Source of the DNA: CAZENU01 sp965222125 | Lineage (GTDB): Bacteria; Chloroflexota; Dehalococcoidia; Lucifugimonadales; CAZENU01 | DNA length: 64,000 nucleotides | Direction: 5' to 3' | NCBI GenBank assembly: GCA_965222125.1 | Contig: CBDCTC010000006.1 | Span: 1,116,001 to 1,180,000, forward strand | Notes under the pieces: generated by a model | What the model was told of the DNA's origin: nothing | The model's database searches: none | Seen by the model: only the letters and a program-made list of their open reading frames with translations | Translations under genes and position numbers: made by a program | Part shown: piece after piece, positions 35,675 through 44,670 of the stretch | Layout: every line of letters begins with the position of its first letter | Numbering within the stretch: position 1 is the stretch's first letter

Positions 35675-37036
35675 TTGCCCGAGCCGTTCGAGCTATCCGC
35701 CGCGCAGGCCGCGGCCGCAATCCGCGACGGGCGGCTTACCGCTGCCGCGTTGATGGAGTCCCTGCTGGCCCGGTCCGCGGCCCTGGAGTCCTCGCTCAGG
35801 GTGTGGGTAACCCTCGACGAGGACGCGTGCATGACCGCGGCGCGGCGCGCGGACGAGGAGTTGCAGCGCGGTGGGCCAGCCGGCCCGCTGCACGGCGTGC
35901 CGGTCGGCGTCAAGGACATCTACAACACGAGCGACATGAAGACCACGAGCGGGTCTCCCATGTACGCCGACTTCCAGCCCGACTTCGACTCCACCGCGGT
36001 GGCGCTTCTCAGGCGCAGCGGAGCGATCGTGATGGGCAAGACGGTCACCACGGAGTTCGCCTGCGCCGACCCGTCGCCCACGCGCAACCCCTGGAACGCG
36101 GCGCACACGCCCGGCGGCTCCAGCAGCGGCTCGGCGGCCGGCGTCGCGGCGAGGATGTTCCCCGCCGCCCTGGGATCGCAGACGGCAGGCTCGGTCGTGA
36201 GACCCGCGTCCTATAACGGCGTCGTGGGCATGAAGCCGACCTTCGGACTCGTCAGCCGGTACGGCGTGACGCCGGTCTCGTGGTCGCTCGACACGATGGG
36301 CTTCTTCTGCCGTACCGTGGAGGACGCCGCCCTGGTGCTGTCATGCCTGGCGGAGCACGACCCGAACGACTCCGTCTCCCTGCCGACCCCGGCGCAAGGC
36401 CTGTTCGATCCTCCGGCGGGCGCTGCCGCGCCACCGCGAATAGGGACGCTGCGCCGGTTCTTCTACGAGAAGGCCGAGGCGGAGGTCCAGCAGGTCACCG
36501 ACGATGTGGTCGAGAAGCTCTCGGCCGCTGGCGCCGTGGTCGAGGAGATAGCGCTGGAGGCCGACTACGACCCCCTGCTGTCGGCGCATCGGGTGGTGAT
36601 GGCCGTCGAGGCGGCCGCGGTCCACGAACGGCGCTTCGAGGCGCGGGCGGACGAGTACGGCCCGAGGGTCCGCGGGCTGATCGAGTCGGGCATGCTGGCC
36701 CCGGCGGTTAGCTACGTCCAGGCCCACCGGGTGCGGGAAAAATTCAGCCGCGAGATGTCGCGCGCGGTCGAGGGGTTTGACGCGGTGCTTGGGCCGACGA
36801 CGCCGGCGGCCGCCCCCAGGGACCTGACGACGACCGGCAACCCGGTGTTCCAGGTGCCGTGGACGAGTTGCGGCTTTCCGTCGATCACTCTGCCATGCGG
36901 GCTGTCCGAGTCCGGGTTGCCTCTGGGCGTTCAGCTCGCGGCGGGCCCGCTCGGCGAGGCGCGCCTGCTGTCGGCTGCGGCGTGGTGCGAAAGGGTGGTC
37001 GGCTTCGAGGCTCAGCCAGGCACCGGCCTGCCCTGA
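35675..37036 (+). CDS. Amidase signature family hydrolase
   Basis: A 453-residue enzyme. The Ser-cisSer-Lys triad is visible: Lys in PVGVKDIYNT, cis-Ser in PGGSSSGSAAGVAA and nucleophile Ser in GSQTAGSVVRPASYNGVVG. Length is normal, and it is related to GatA and plant-type or aryl amidases. A TTG at 35675 is chosen as start because AGGAGGT lies six bases upstream. The upstream ATG at 35609 lacks a site. It is the first chromosomal gene right of the IS array. Substrate unknown. Confidence 0.85.
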   Translation: MPEPFELSAAQAAAAIRDGRLTAAALMESLLARSAALESSLRVWVTLDEDACMTAARRADEELQRGGPAGPLHGVPVGVKDIYNTSDMKTTSGSPMYADFQPDFDSTAVALLRRSGAIVMGKTVTTEFACADPSPTRNPWNAAHTPGGSSSGSAAGVAARMFPAALGSQTAGSVVRPASYNGVVGMKPTFGLVSRYGVTPVSWSLDTMGFFCRTVEDAALVLSCLAEHDPNDSVSLPTPAQGLFDPPAGAAAPPRIGTLRRFFYEKAEAEVQQVTDDVVEKLSAAGAVVEEIALEADYDPLLSAHRVVMAVEAAAVHERRFEARADEYGPRVRGLIESGMLAPAVSYVQAHRVREKFSREMSRAVEGFDAVLGPTTPAAAPRDLTTTGNPVFQVPWTSCGFPSITLPCGLSESGLPLGVQLAAGPLGEARLLSAAAWCERVVGFEAQPGTGLP

Positions 37037-37040
37037 AGCG

Positions 37041-37152
37041 AGGACCACCCTCACCTCAATCCTCTCCCGTCAAGGGAGCGGAGGAAAGCAGCCGGAAATC
37101 CTCTCCGTCAGGGAGCGGAGGAAAAGCGGTCCCTCCTCCCTTGGCGGAGAGG
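37041..37152. repeat. Clustered extragenic palindromic repeats
   Basis: TCACCTCAATCCTCTCCCGT with CAAGGGAGCGGAGGAAA, then a second CCTCTCCGTCAGGGAGCGGA unit, then CTCCTCCCTTGGCGGAGAGG. These are three related palindromes between the convergent amidase and PhyH genes, where they could also act as a bidirectional terminator. Confidence 0.55.
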
Positions 37153-37164
37153 GCTGGCGGTCGT

Positions 37165-37944
37165 TCAGACGGGCCAGGTGTCGAATCCCCACTCGACGAG
37201 CCGGGACACCATGCGCCGGATACGCGGCCGGTCGCTGTCGACGTAGGACTGCGCCGGCCGCAGGCCGTACGTCCAGGCCTCGTAGAGGCCCTTGACGTGG
37301 GCGACCTGCTCGTCGGTCTTGGGGTTCTCCATGAAATTGATCGCGTTCTGGTGTCGGCCCGGACTGCCGCCGAACGACGAGTGCAGCAGGTTCTCTGTGA
37401 AGACGACCAGGTCGCCGGGCTGGGTCTCCGCGGCGTAGCAGGGAAGGTCGGAGGGCGCGAGGCCGAAGGGTCGGAACTCCGGGTCGGCGTTGTTCTCCCT
37501 GAGCAGGCCGAAGCGGTCCGGGTCTGCGGGAATGTGGGAGCCCGGAACGAACCTGAGCGCGCCGGTATCCTTCGTCAGATCGTCCAGGTAGAAGTTGATC
37601 TTGACCGCCAGAGGCTCGTCATCGGTGCGCGGTGACCCGTGCCAGGGTGTGGCGCCGGTCCTCGCACGGCCCTCGGTCTGAAGCAGGATGAATTCCGGCC
37701 CCACCAGGTCCACGCCGATCTCGTAGACGCGGTCGTCGTCGACCAGCGTACTCAGGTAGGGCTTGCGCTCGAAGAACGGCTGGACGTACTGGGAGGCTCC
37801 GGTGAGTGGCCCCCCGTTCCGGTCCTCGGCGAAAATCTCGTCCGCCTCGCGCCTGATAACCGCGACCTCCTCGGCGTCGAACACCTGTCTGAGTACCAGG
37901 AAGCCGAAGGTGTGAAAATGCGAAATCTGCGCCTGCGTCAGCAT
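37165..37944 (-). CDS. Phytanoyl-CoA dioxygenase (PhyH) family protein
   Basis: A 259-residue cupin-fold protein. Family features are the opening FHTFGFLVLRQVF, NFYLDDLTKDTGALRFVPGSH, QPGDLVVFTENLLHSSFGG (iron-ligand His188) and Arg197. The first iron motif, normally HxD, reads WHGSPR (His102, Ser104), so the carboxylate ligand is not obvious. Members hydroxylate or otherwise oxidise small molecules using Fe(II) and 2-oxoglutarate. It runs in the same direction as the SDR gene 52 nt upstream, so the two probably share a transcript. Confidence 0.82.
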   Translation of the reverse strand: MLTQAQISHFHTFGFLVLRQVFDAEEVAVIRREADEIFAEDRNGGPLTGASQYVQPFFERKPYLSTLVDDDRVYEIGVDLVGPEFILLQTEGRARTGATPWHGSPRTDDEPLAVKINFYLDDLTKDTGALRFVPGSHIPADPDRFGLLRENNADPEFRPFGLAPSDLPCYAAETQPGDLVVFTENLLHSSFGGSPGRHQNAINFMENPKTDEQVAHVKGLYEAWTYGLRPAQSYVDSDRPRIRRMVSRLVEWGFDTWPV

Positions 37945-37995
37945 GTTATCCTCCCTCGTTCCGTCGTCCGCCCTGGGTAGCGCGGGCGGAGACGT

Positions 37996-38811
37996 CTACT
38001 TGCCCCTCACACCCCGGACGGGCGCCGTGTTGATCAGCCCTCCGTCCACGTCGATGGTGGCCCCCGTGATGAAGTCCGACGCGTCCGACAGCAGGAACAT
38101 CACTGCGTTGACGACGTCGGCCGTGGTGCTGTTGCGCCCGATGGGGACGTTGGCGGCGGTGGCTGCCATGATCTGGTCGGCGGTCGCGCCGGTGGAGGCT
38201 ATCTTCGCGGCCAGCACGTCCTGTCCCATCGTCGTCTCCGGGGTACCGACGGGGCAGATGCAGTTCACCGTCACGCGGTCGGGCGCCAGCTCGGCGGCGA
38301 GCGTCTTGGTGAGTCCGATCACGCCGTGCTTGGCGGTCACGTAGGTCGATATCCTCGGAAAGCCGACCTTGCCGGCGTCGGAGCTCAGGTTGACGATCCG
38401 GCCTCTGCCGCTCTTTCTCAGCAGCGGCGCGGCGGCCTGGCAGCAGAGGAAGACGCCCTTCAGGTCGACGCCGACGACCAGGTCCCACTCCGCCTCGGTG
38501 ATCTCGTCGAGGGGCGTGAACCTGATCACGCCGGCGCTGTTGACGAGGGCGTCGAGGCCGCCGAACGCGTCCTCGCAGGCCGCGATGGCCGCGCGCACCG
38601 AGTCGCCGGACGTCACGTCGAGCTCGATCGGCAGCAGCAGCTCGCCGCGTCCGAGGGACTCTGCGGCCTCGTCGAGCCGCTCCCTGTGTACGTCGCCTAT
38701 GGCGACGCTGGCACCCTCCTCGAGCAGCGCGCGGGCGACGCCCAGGCCGAACCCGCTCGCTCCGCCGGTGACCAGCGCCCGTCTGGGCTCGTTCTTGTCC
38801 GCCATTGCCAT
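37996..38811 (-). CDS. Short-chain dehydrogenase/reductase
   Basis: A 271-residue SDR of the classical type. The NAD(P)-binding TGGASGFGLG is at 15-24, then the acidic GDVHRER, NSAG, catalytic Ser in NLSSDAG and YVTAK. The Asp in IGDVH after strand 2 favours NAD over NADP. It closes with DVDGGL. It is upstream of the PhyH gene and divergent from the acyl-CoA dehydrogenase. Substrate unknown. Confidence 0.9.
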   Translation of the reverse strand: MAMADKNEPRRALVTGGASGFGLGVARALLEEGASVAIGDVHRERLDEAAESLGRGELLLPIELDVTSGDSVRAAIAACEDAFGGLDALVNSAGVIRFTPLDEITEAEWDLVVGVDLKGVFLCCQAAAPLLRKSGRGRIVNLSSDAGKVGFPRISTYVTAKHGVIGLTKTLAAELAPDRVTVNCICPVGTPETTMGQDVLAAKIASTGATADQIMAATAANVPIGRNSTTADVVNAVMFLLSDASDFITGATIDVDGGLINTAPVRGVRGK

Positions 38812-38974
38812 TCACCCGCCCGAAGGGCTCCTCTGCCCACGGTGGCGGGATTATATCGCAGGCATCGAGCGGGTGTCACAAGGGCCTACGGCGAGCCGCG
38901 TGCGACGTGAGCGGTTACCAGCCGGGCGGCGGCGTTGTATGATGGCCGCAATCGTCACGCGAACGGCGAGGGCC

Positions 38975-40138
38975 ATGGACTTCACGCTTACCCCAGAGCA
39001 GCAGCGGACCGTCGGCGAGGCGCGGCGGATCGCCAGGGAGTGCCTCGAGCCGCGCGCGGCCGGGTACGACGAGTCGGCCAGCCATCCGTGGGAGAGTTGG
39101 AACGATCTCTGGGAGGCCGGTTTTCTCGCCGCGTCGGTTCCGTCGGCTTACGGCGGCGGCTGGACCGACATGACGACCTACGTGATGGTGGTCGAGGCGC
39201 TGTCGCAGGGGTGCACGAGCTCCGCAATGACGCTGCACATGCACTCGGTCGTGCAGATGTTCATCGACGCGCTGGCCACAGCCGACCAGAAGCGACGGTA
39301 CTACGCCGAGGTGGTCGACGGCGGGAAGCTGTTCGGGAGCTGGGGCAGCGAGCCCGAGGCCCGGGGCGGCACCGCAATCGCCCGTGGGACGTCGGTCGCG
39401 CCCGCGGACGGCGGATACGTCGTCGACGGCCGGAAGCACTTCTGCACCATGGCGGGAGCCGCGCACAGGTACATGGTCCACTGCACGATGCAGGGCTACG
39501 ACGGAGTGGACGGCTACCAGATGGTGTTGGTGCCCCACGACGCGCCCGGCATGGAGATCGACGGCGGCTGGGACACGCTGGGCATGAGGGCCACCGTGAG
39601 CCCGAGCGTATCGTTCCGGGAGTGCGCGGTGAGCGCCGACTGCCTGCTCGGGGAGCCGGGCGAACCGCTGAAGGCCGGCGTCGGCTACGGCTTCGGTCTG
39701 GGCTACGCCGCCGTGTACATCGGGGCCGCGCAGCGCGCCCTCGACTTCACGGTGGAGTACTGCAAGACGCACACTTTCGCCCCGGACCCGGGGCCGCTGT
39801 CCCATAGCCTCGTCGTCCAGCGCGCGGTCGCCGAGATGACGACGGCGCTGCAGGGCGCCCGCCTGGTACTGCTCGAGTCCGCCAGCCGCTGGGGCGGCGC
39901 GGACGCCGAGACCCGGCTCGTGATGGCGTCGCGCGCCAAGTACCTGGCCACGCAGGCGGCGCTCATGGTCACGTCCAGATGCGTCCAGACCGTCGGCGGG
40001 CGCAGCGCGCACAGGACGGCGCCACTGGAGCGCCTGTTCCGCGACGTCCGCACCGCGACGCTGATGCCGCCAAACGTCGACCGCGCCCAGGAGGTCATCG
40101 GCCGGGCTGAGCTCGGCGTCGACGGCGAGACCGGGTAG
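38975..40138 (+). CDS. Acyl-CoA dehydrogenase family protein
   Basis: A 387-residue flavoprotein. It starts MDFTLTPEQQRTVGEARRIA and has FGSWGSEPEARGG in the flavin-binding middle domain, KHFCTMAGAAHRYMVHCTM and WDTLGMRATVSPSV, and a C-terminal helical domain ending in TVGGRSAHRTAPLERLFRDV. This fits the acyl-CoA dehydrogenase fold, probably a desaturase or monooxygenase-like member. The ATG at 38975 matches the family's usual start. An in-frame extension back to 38369 overlaps the SDR gene and is rejected. Confidence 0.87.
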   Translation: MDFTLTPEQQRTVGEARRIARECLEPRAAGYDESASHPWESWNDLWEAGFLAASVPSAYGGGWTDMTTYVMVVEALSQGCTSSAMTLHMHSVVQMFIDALATADQKRRYYAEVVDGGKLFGSWGSEPEARGGTAIARGTSVAPADGGYVVDGRKHFCTMAGAAHRYMVHCTMQGYDGVDGYQMVLVPHDAPGMEIDGGWDTLGMRATVSPSVSFRECAVSADCLLGEPGEPLKAGVGYGFGLGYAAVYIGAAQRALDFTVEYCKTHTFAPDPGPLSHSLVVQRAVAEMTTALQGARLVLLESASRWGGADAETRLVMASRAKYLATQAALMVTSRCVQTVGGRSAHRTAPLERLFRDVRTATLMPPNVDRAQEVIGRAELGVDGETG

Positions 40139-40185
40139 AGAAACCCGTTCACTCCGCGTCGCCCTCCCAGGCCAGTCGGCAGGGG

Positions 40186-40235
40186 CGAAACCCCCTCTCC
40201 CCTGGCGGGAGAGGGCTGGGGTGAGGGGGTTCCTG
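40186..40235. repeat. Extragenic palindromic repeat
   Basis: GGGGCGAAACCCCCTCTCCC followed by CTGGCGGGAGAGGGCTGGGG and TGAGGGGGTT forms a strong hairpin behind the acyl-CoA dehydrogenase gene. It is the clearest copy of the repeat family also seen at 10027 and 37041. The AACCCGTTCACTCCG motif at 40142 adds a second repeat type. Confidence 0.6.
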
Positions 40236-40286
40236 CATTGGTGCATTGGAGGCGCTTCACTCCTGCCGTGCAGCTCCGACGCCCGG

Positions 40287-40320
40287 TCTGGTATCATACC
40301 CATACCCCCCGGGTGAGGGT
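40287..40320 (+). promoter_or_regulatory. Candidate csoR promoter/operator
   Basis: TCTGGTATCAT gives an extended -10 box (TATCAT at 40292-40297). It is overlapped by CATACCCATACCCCCCGGGT and GAGGGT, a C-tract/G-tract pseudo-palindrome of the kind bound by CsoR repressors. It ends 22 nt before the csoR start, so self-repression relieved by Cu(I) is the likely control. This is inferred from position and composition. Confidence 0.45.
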
Positions 40321-40341
40321 TTTGGACAGGGAGAAGGCATT

Positions 40342-40650
40342 ATGACGACCGAAACGAGGCGGCCGAGCCACGAGCACGAGGGCCTGTCCGAAGCCAAGCG
40401 GGAGGCGCTAAAGCGCCTCAGCTACGTGGAGGGCCATCTGTCTGGCATACGCCGCATGGTCGAGCGGGACACCTACTGCGTCGACGTGCTCAAGCAGACC
40501 TTCGCCGTGCGCAGGGCCATCCAGAAGCTCGAGTCGCTGCTGCTGGAAGGCCACCTCCACTCCTGCGTGATCGACGGCGTCAGGGACGGCCGCGAGGACG
40601 AGGTGCTGGGCGAGCTGCTGGAGCTGTACACGCTGGCCGACAAACGGTAG
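40342..40650 (+). CDS. csoR: CsoR-family copper-sensing repressor
   Basis: A 102-residue all-helical repressor. The Cu(I) ligand set of CsoR is visible: Cys in DTYCVDVLKQ, and His and Cys in GHLHSCVIDG. The GHLSGIRRMV and KLESLLLEGH helices are typical. The ATG follows GGGAGAAGGC. It is the first gene of the csoR-copA-YHS operon, with copA starting 8 nt downstream, and should respond to copper by releasing its own promoter. Confidence 0.88.
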   Translation: MTTETRRPSHEHEGLSEAKREALKRLSYVEGHLSGIRRMVERDTYCVDVLKQTFAVRRAIQKLESLLLEGHLHSCVIDGVRDGREDEVLGELLELYTLADKR

Positions 40651-40657
40651 CGGGCCG

Positions 40658-43132
40658 ATGACCGCCGAAACCACGGAACGCGTTACGCTACCCGTCACCG
40701 GCATGACCTGCGCCGCCTGCGTCATCCACGTGACCAACGCGCTCGAGGACGTCCCGGGCGTCGACGACGCCGTCGTCAACCTCGCGGCGGAGAAGGCCAC
40801 CGTGCGCATGTCCTCGGACCGGCTGTCCGGCGTCGGGGAGCTGGTCCACGCGCTCGAGGACGCCGGGTACGGCGTCGGCACCGCGCGTGTGACGCTGAGC
40901 CTCGGCGGCATGGCATCGGCGGCGGACGCCGTGAGCGTCGAGCAGGCGCTCACCGGCGTCGACGGCGTGCTCTCCGCAGCGGCGGACCTCGAAGGTGGGA
41001 CGGCCGTCGTCGAGCTCGTGCCCGGAATCGCCTCCACGGCCGGTCTGCGCGCCGTCCTGGAGGGCGCCGGCTTCCCGGTGTCGGGCGTCGTGTCCGACGA
41101 CTCGCGGGAAGACCGGCCGGCCGACCTGGGGCCGCTCAGGCTCAAGGTCGTCCTCAGCCTGGGCGTCGCGGCGGTGATGATGGCCGCGATGCCGGTCGCG
41201 CGGGTCGAGGACGCGCTCCCGTTCAGGATCGACTACCTCCTCCTGGCGATGGCGACACCGGTGCAGTTCTGGGCCGGCGCCCAGTTCTACGCCGGCGCCT
41301 GGGGCGCCCTGAAGCACGGCGTCTCCACCATGAACACGCTGATAGCGGTCGGCACGTCGGTCGCCTACTTCTACAGCGCGGCCGTCACCCTCTTCCACGA
41401 CGCGGCCCTGTTCGCGGAGTACGAAGCCGCCACCTTCTTCGAGACGTCCACCGCCATCGTCGGCCTCGTGCTCGTGGGGCGCTACGTGGAGGCGAGGGCG
41501 AGGCACAGGGCGTCCGAGGCGATACGCGCGCTGATGGCGCTCCGGCCCGCGACGGCCCGCGTCGTGCGCGGCGGTGAGACGATAGAAGTCCACGTCGACG
41601 ACGTGGTGGAGGGCGACGTGGTGGAGGTCCGTCCCGGCGAGAAGCTGCCGGTCGACGGCGAGGTGCTGGACGGCCGCTCGTGGATCGACGAGTCGATGCT
41701 GACGGGCGAGAGCATGCCGGTGGAGAAGCTGCCGGACGCGCCGGTATACGGGGCGACGGTGAACACGACCGGCAGCTTCCGGTTCACGGCCACGAGGGTC
41801 GGGGCCGAGACGGAGCTGGCGCGCATCGTCCGCCTGGTCGAGCAGGCCCAGGGCTCCCGGGCGCCGGTGCAGCGGCTCGTCGACGTCGTATCGAGCTACT
41901 TCGTGCCGGCAGTTCTCGCCGTCGCCGCCTCGGTCTTCGTCCTCTGGTACGTGGTAGGGCCGGAGCCGACGTACGCGTACGCCGTGCTGACCGCGGTCGC
42001 GGTGCTGATAATCGCCTGCCCGTGCGCCCTCGGGCTCGCGACGCCGACGGCCGTTACGGTGGGCGCGGGCAGGGGCGCCGAGCGGGGAATTTTCTTCCGG
42101 AGCGCCGAGGCCCTGGAGCGCCTGCACAAGGTCGACACCGTGGTCATGGACAAGACGGGCACCCTGACCGCCGGAAGGCCGGCCGTGACGGAGGTCTTCG
42201 CCGGGGACGCGGACGAAGGTGAGGCGCTTCGGCTGGCCGGCTCCGCCGAGCGCCGGTCCGAGCACCCGCTGGGCCGGGCCGTCGTGGCCTCAGCCGAGGA
42301 GCGGGGGCTGCATCTCTCAGAGGTGCGGGAGTTCAGGGCGACGCCCGGTCTCGGTGTCGAAGCCGAGGTCGATGGAAGACGGGTTCTCGTCGGCGCTGCT
42401 GCCCTGCTCGAGGGCCGCGGCGTCGGTCAGGACGGCCTCGCCCCGGCCGCCGACGAGGTCGCGCGGCGGGGCAAGACGGCCGTCTGGGTGGCCGTCGACG
42501 GCCGGGCCGCCGCGCTGCTGGCCGTGTCGGACAGCGCGAAGCCGGGCGCCGGCGAGGCAGTGGCCGCCCTCAGGCGGCAGGGACTCGACGTCGTCATGCT
42601 CACCGGAGACAGCCGTGCCGCGGCGCGGTTGACGGCGTCCGAGCTCGGCGTCGATACGGTCGTCGCCGAAGTGCTGCCGGAGGACAAGGCGGCCCACGTC
42701 AAGGCGCTCCAGGACGAGGGCAGGGTCGTCGCGATGGTCGGCGACGGCGTCAACGACGCGCCCGCGCTGGTGCAGGCGGACGTCGGGATCGCCATCGGCG
42801 CCGGCGCGGACGTCGCCGTCGAGTCGGCGGACGTCACGCTTATGGGAGACGACCTCAGAGCCGTGTCGGCGTCCGTGGCGCTGGGCAGGGCGACGATGAG
42901 GACGATCAGGCAGAATCTGTTCTGGGCGTTCGCCTACAACGTCGCGCTCATACCCGTTGCGGCGGGCGCGCTGTACCCGGTCTTCTCCGGCGGCGCGCCC
43001 GACATCCTGCGGCCCGTCCTCGGGGAGTTCGGCTTTCTCAACCCGGTCGTCGCGGCCGCGGCCATGGTTGTCAGCTCCATCACCGTCGTGGGCAACTCAC
43101 TGAGACTTCGCAGGTTCGAGCCTGCGGCGTAG
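40658..43132 (+). CDS. copA: Copper-exporting P1B-type ATPase
   Basis: An 824-residue membrane pump. HMA domain 1 has MTCAAC (Cys18, Cys21). A second HMA-like domain (about residues 80-145) has lost its CxxC (LGGMASAADAVSVEQ). The transmembrane ion motif CPCAL, phosphatase loop MLTGES, phosphorylation motif DKTGTLT (Asp about 498), HP motif SEHPLG and hinge GDGVNDAPAL are all present. CPC predicts Cu(I) or Ag(I) export. It is translated from within the csoR operon. The silent second HMA is the only oddity. Confidence 0.93.
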   Translation: MTAETTERVTLPVTGMTCAACVIHVTNALEDVPGVDDAVVNLAAEKATVRMSSDRLSGVGELVHALEDAGYGVGTARVTLSLGGMASAADAVSVEQALTGVDGVLSAAADLEGGTAVVELVPGIASTAGLRAVLEGAGFPVSGVVSDDSREDRPADLGPLRLKVVLSLGVAAVMMAAMPVARVEDALPFRIDYLLLAMATPVQFWAGAQFYAGAWGALKHGVSTMNTLIAVGTSVAYFYSAAVTLFHDAALFAEYEAATFFETSTAIVGLVLVGRYVEARARHRASEAIRALMALRPATARVVRGGETIEVHVDDVVEGDVVEVRPGEKLPVDGEVLDGRSWIDESMLTGESMPVEKLPDAPVYGATVNTTGSFRFTATRVGAETELARIVRLVEQAQGSRAPVQRLVDVVSSYFVPAVLAVAASVFVLWYVVGPEPTYAYAVLTAVAVLIIACPCALGLATPTAVTVGAGRGAERGIFFRSAEALERLHKVDTVVMDKTGTLTAGRPAVTEVFAGDADEGEALRLAGSAERRSEHPLGRAVVASAEERGLHLSEVREFRATPGLGVEAEVDGRRVLVGAAALLEGRGVGQDGLAPAADEVARRGKTAVWVAVDGRAAALLAVSDSAKPGAGEAVAALRRQGLDVVMLTGDSRAAARLTASELGVDTVVAEVLPEDKAAHVKALQDEGRVVAMVGDGVNDAPALVQADVGIAIGAGADVAVESADVTLMGDDLRAVSASVALGRATMRTIRQNLFWAFAYNVALIPVAAGALYPVFSGGAPDILRPVLGEFGFLNPVVAAAAMVVSSITVVGNSLRLRRFEPAA

Positions 43133-43142
43133 GAGGAAGGGA

Positions 43143-43352
43143 ATGCGAATACCGCTGTTGGGACGCGGAGGACGGACAGAGACAGAGACCGACCCTGTGT
43201 GCGGAATGGACGTCGACGTAAAGAAGCCGCGGGGCGGTGTATGGGAGCACGAAGGCGTCCGCTACTACTTCTGCGCGCCGGGCTGCAACCGCGCCTTCCA
43301 GAAGGAGCCCGAGGAGTACCTGTCGGGCCGCAAACACCTCGACCACGAGTAG
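43143..43352 (+). CDS. YHS-domain metal-binding protein
   Basis: A 69-residue protein with TDPVCGMDVDVKKPRGG, then VRYYFCAPGCNRAFQKEPEEYL. This is the YHS/TRASH-like domain with a CGM cysteine and an FCxxxC pair. Such domains bind heavy metals and are often fused to, or encoded beside, CopA, where they may act as a metal donor. AGGAGG precedes the ATG. It is the last gene of the copper operon. Confidence 0.87.
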   Translation: MRIPLLGRGGRTETETDPVCGMDVDVKKPRGGVWEHEGVRYYFCAPGCNRAFQKEPEEYLSGRKHLDHE

Positions 43353-43477
43353 GCCGACGACCGGGTGCAGTCCTCACGGCGGCTGGCAGGCGCGCCTCGG
43401 GCCCTCCGCTCGACGCCGCTCCGAACGCGGCGCCGAGCTCCTTGAAGCTCCCGCCTGCATGCGGCGCCGGGCCGTCT

Positions 43478-43657
43478 CTACCCGGCGATGTCCACCAGGA
43501 CCTCTATCACCGTGTTATCGGGGTTCGTCGCCGGAGTGCTCGTCAGGCACTTGCCCACCACGACCGCGCGGTCTGCGGATTCGATGGGGTGCTCGTGGGC
43601 CGTCTCAGAGTCTGTCTCCGAGGTATCCGGTTCCTGCGGCGGCTGATTCGCGCTCAT
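43478..43657 (-). CDS. Small acidic protein downstream of the collagen-like gene
   Basis: A 59-residue product: MSANQPPQEPDTSETDSETA, then HEHPIESADRAVVVGKCLTS and NTVIEVLVDIAG. It starts 33 nt after the collagen-like stop on the same strand with AGGAGGGATGAC upstream. I do not recognise it. The composition (disordered acidic front, short beta-rich end) suggests a small accessory protein. It is probably cotranscribed with the collagen-like gene. Confidence 0.45.
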   Translation of the reverse strand: MSANQPPQEPDTSETDSETAHEHPIESADRAVVVGKCLTSTPATNPDNTVIEVLVDIAG

Positions 43658-43690
43658 CTAGTCATCCCTCCTGTTCGCATGCGCCATGCT

Positions 43691-44515
43691 CTAGCCGTGG
43701 CTGCACTCGCAGACTCCCTCGAAGCCTCGCGGTCCACGGTCACCCTTGTCACCCTTCGGCCCCCGAGCTCCGGGGAAGCCCTGCTCGCCCCGCGGACCCT
43801 CAGGCCCCTGCGGACCCGCCAAGCCGCGAGCCCCTGGCACACCCCGAGCCCCGACGGCGCCTCGCTGACCCGTCGGGCCCGCAGGCCCCGGATCGCCGGG
43901 AAGTCCGCTGAAGCCCCTCAGTCCCCGCACTCCGGTATTGCCCCCGGGGCCCCGCGCTCCTGATGGCCCCCGCGCACCAGTTGCACCGAAGTCGCCCTTG
44001 GGACCCTGGTGACCGACAGGGCCGCGCACTCCGGTATCGCCCCTGGGCCCCTGCACTCCCAGTGGCCCCTGAGCACCAGTTGCACCGGTGTCACCCTTGT
44101 CGCCCTTGGGACCCTCGGGACCGGCGGGGCCGGGAGGCCCTGCTACACCCTGGGAAGCAGCACTGATCGTGACCGTATGGGCGTGAGCACCTGCGCTACC
44201 AGTCTCGCCGCTATGGCTGTGTGACGGAGATTCCGTGACCCTCGCCACGTTGGTGGTGTTGCCGGCGGGACCTGCCGCGATGACCGGATCGCCGACGCCG
44301 ATCGCCCCGGCCGACAGCGCCTTGGCGATTCCCTTGACCACAATCGGGACGAATTCGTCGGCCGCTAGATCGCTTCCCGTCGTGGCGGCTTGGTCTCCCA
44401 CCTCCTTGCCGGCGGGAGTGTGCACAATGCCGATAACTCGTCGCTCGTGGCCGGAGTTCGCCTTGAAGACCCGTGTCAGATACGGGGTCGTCGAACGTTG
44501 GCGCACCACGACCAC
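43691..44515 (-). CDS. Collagen-like (Gly-X-Y repeat) protein with a frameshifted N-terminus
   Basis: A 274-residue frame. The N-terminal globular part (about 1-120) has VFKANSGHERRVIGIVH and KGIAKALSAGAIGVGDPVIA. It is followed by about 48 Gly-X-Y triplets (GPPGPAGPEGPKGDKGD and onward) to CECSHG. Upstream of the GTG at 44515, coding sequence continues (GQRWIIDDYFRAGETLHCGD) but is separated by one missing G from EGFVG near 44585. The homologous start at 47487 (MGIPILTSEGFVGQRW) has that G. The probable product is a trimeric surface fibre or decoration protein. Confidence 0.7.
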   Translation of the reverse strand: MVVVRQRSTTPYLTRVFKANSGHERRVIGIVHTPAGKEVGDQAATTGSDLAADEFVPIVVKGIAKALSAGAIGVGDPVIAAGPAGNTTNVARVTESPSHSHSGETGSAGAHAHTVTISAASQGVAGPPGPAGPEGPKGDKGDTGATGAQGPLGVQGPRGDTGVRGPVGHQGPKGDFGATGARGPSGARGPGGNTGVRGLRGFSGLPGDPGPAGPTGQRGAVGARGVPGARGLAGPQGPEGPRGEQGFPGARGPKGDKGDRGPRGFEGVCECSHG

Positions 44516-44670
44516 GTCGCCGCAGTGGAGCGTCTCCCCCGCCCGGAAGTAGTCGTCTATGATCCACCGCTGCCCACGAACCCCTCACTCCCATCCGGCT
44601 TCACTGAGCATGTCGTATGCGAACTGAAGCTTGGCTTCGCCTTCACGCCACAGAGTATCCACAACCGCCT

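Noticed and set aside
38369..38974. N-terminal extension of the acyl-CoA dehydrogenase to 589 residues
   Set aside because: The extra part is antisense to the SDR gene and low-complexity. The family start MDFTLTPEQQ is at 38975.
43763..44166. Short periodic repeats that could be mistaken for a CRISPR array or minisatellite
   Set aside because: The 9-bp periodicity is the Gly-X-Y codon pattern of the collagen-like gene. There are no constant repeats with unique spacers.
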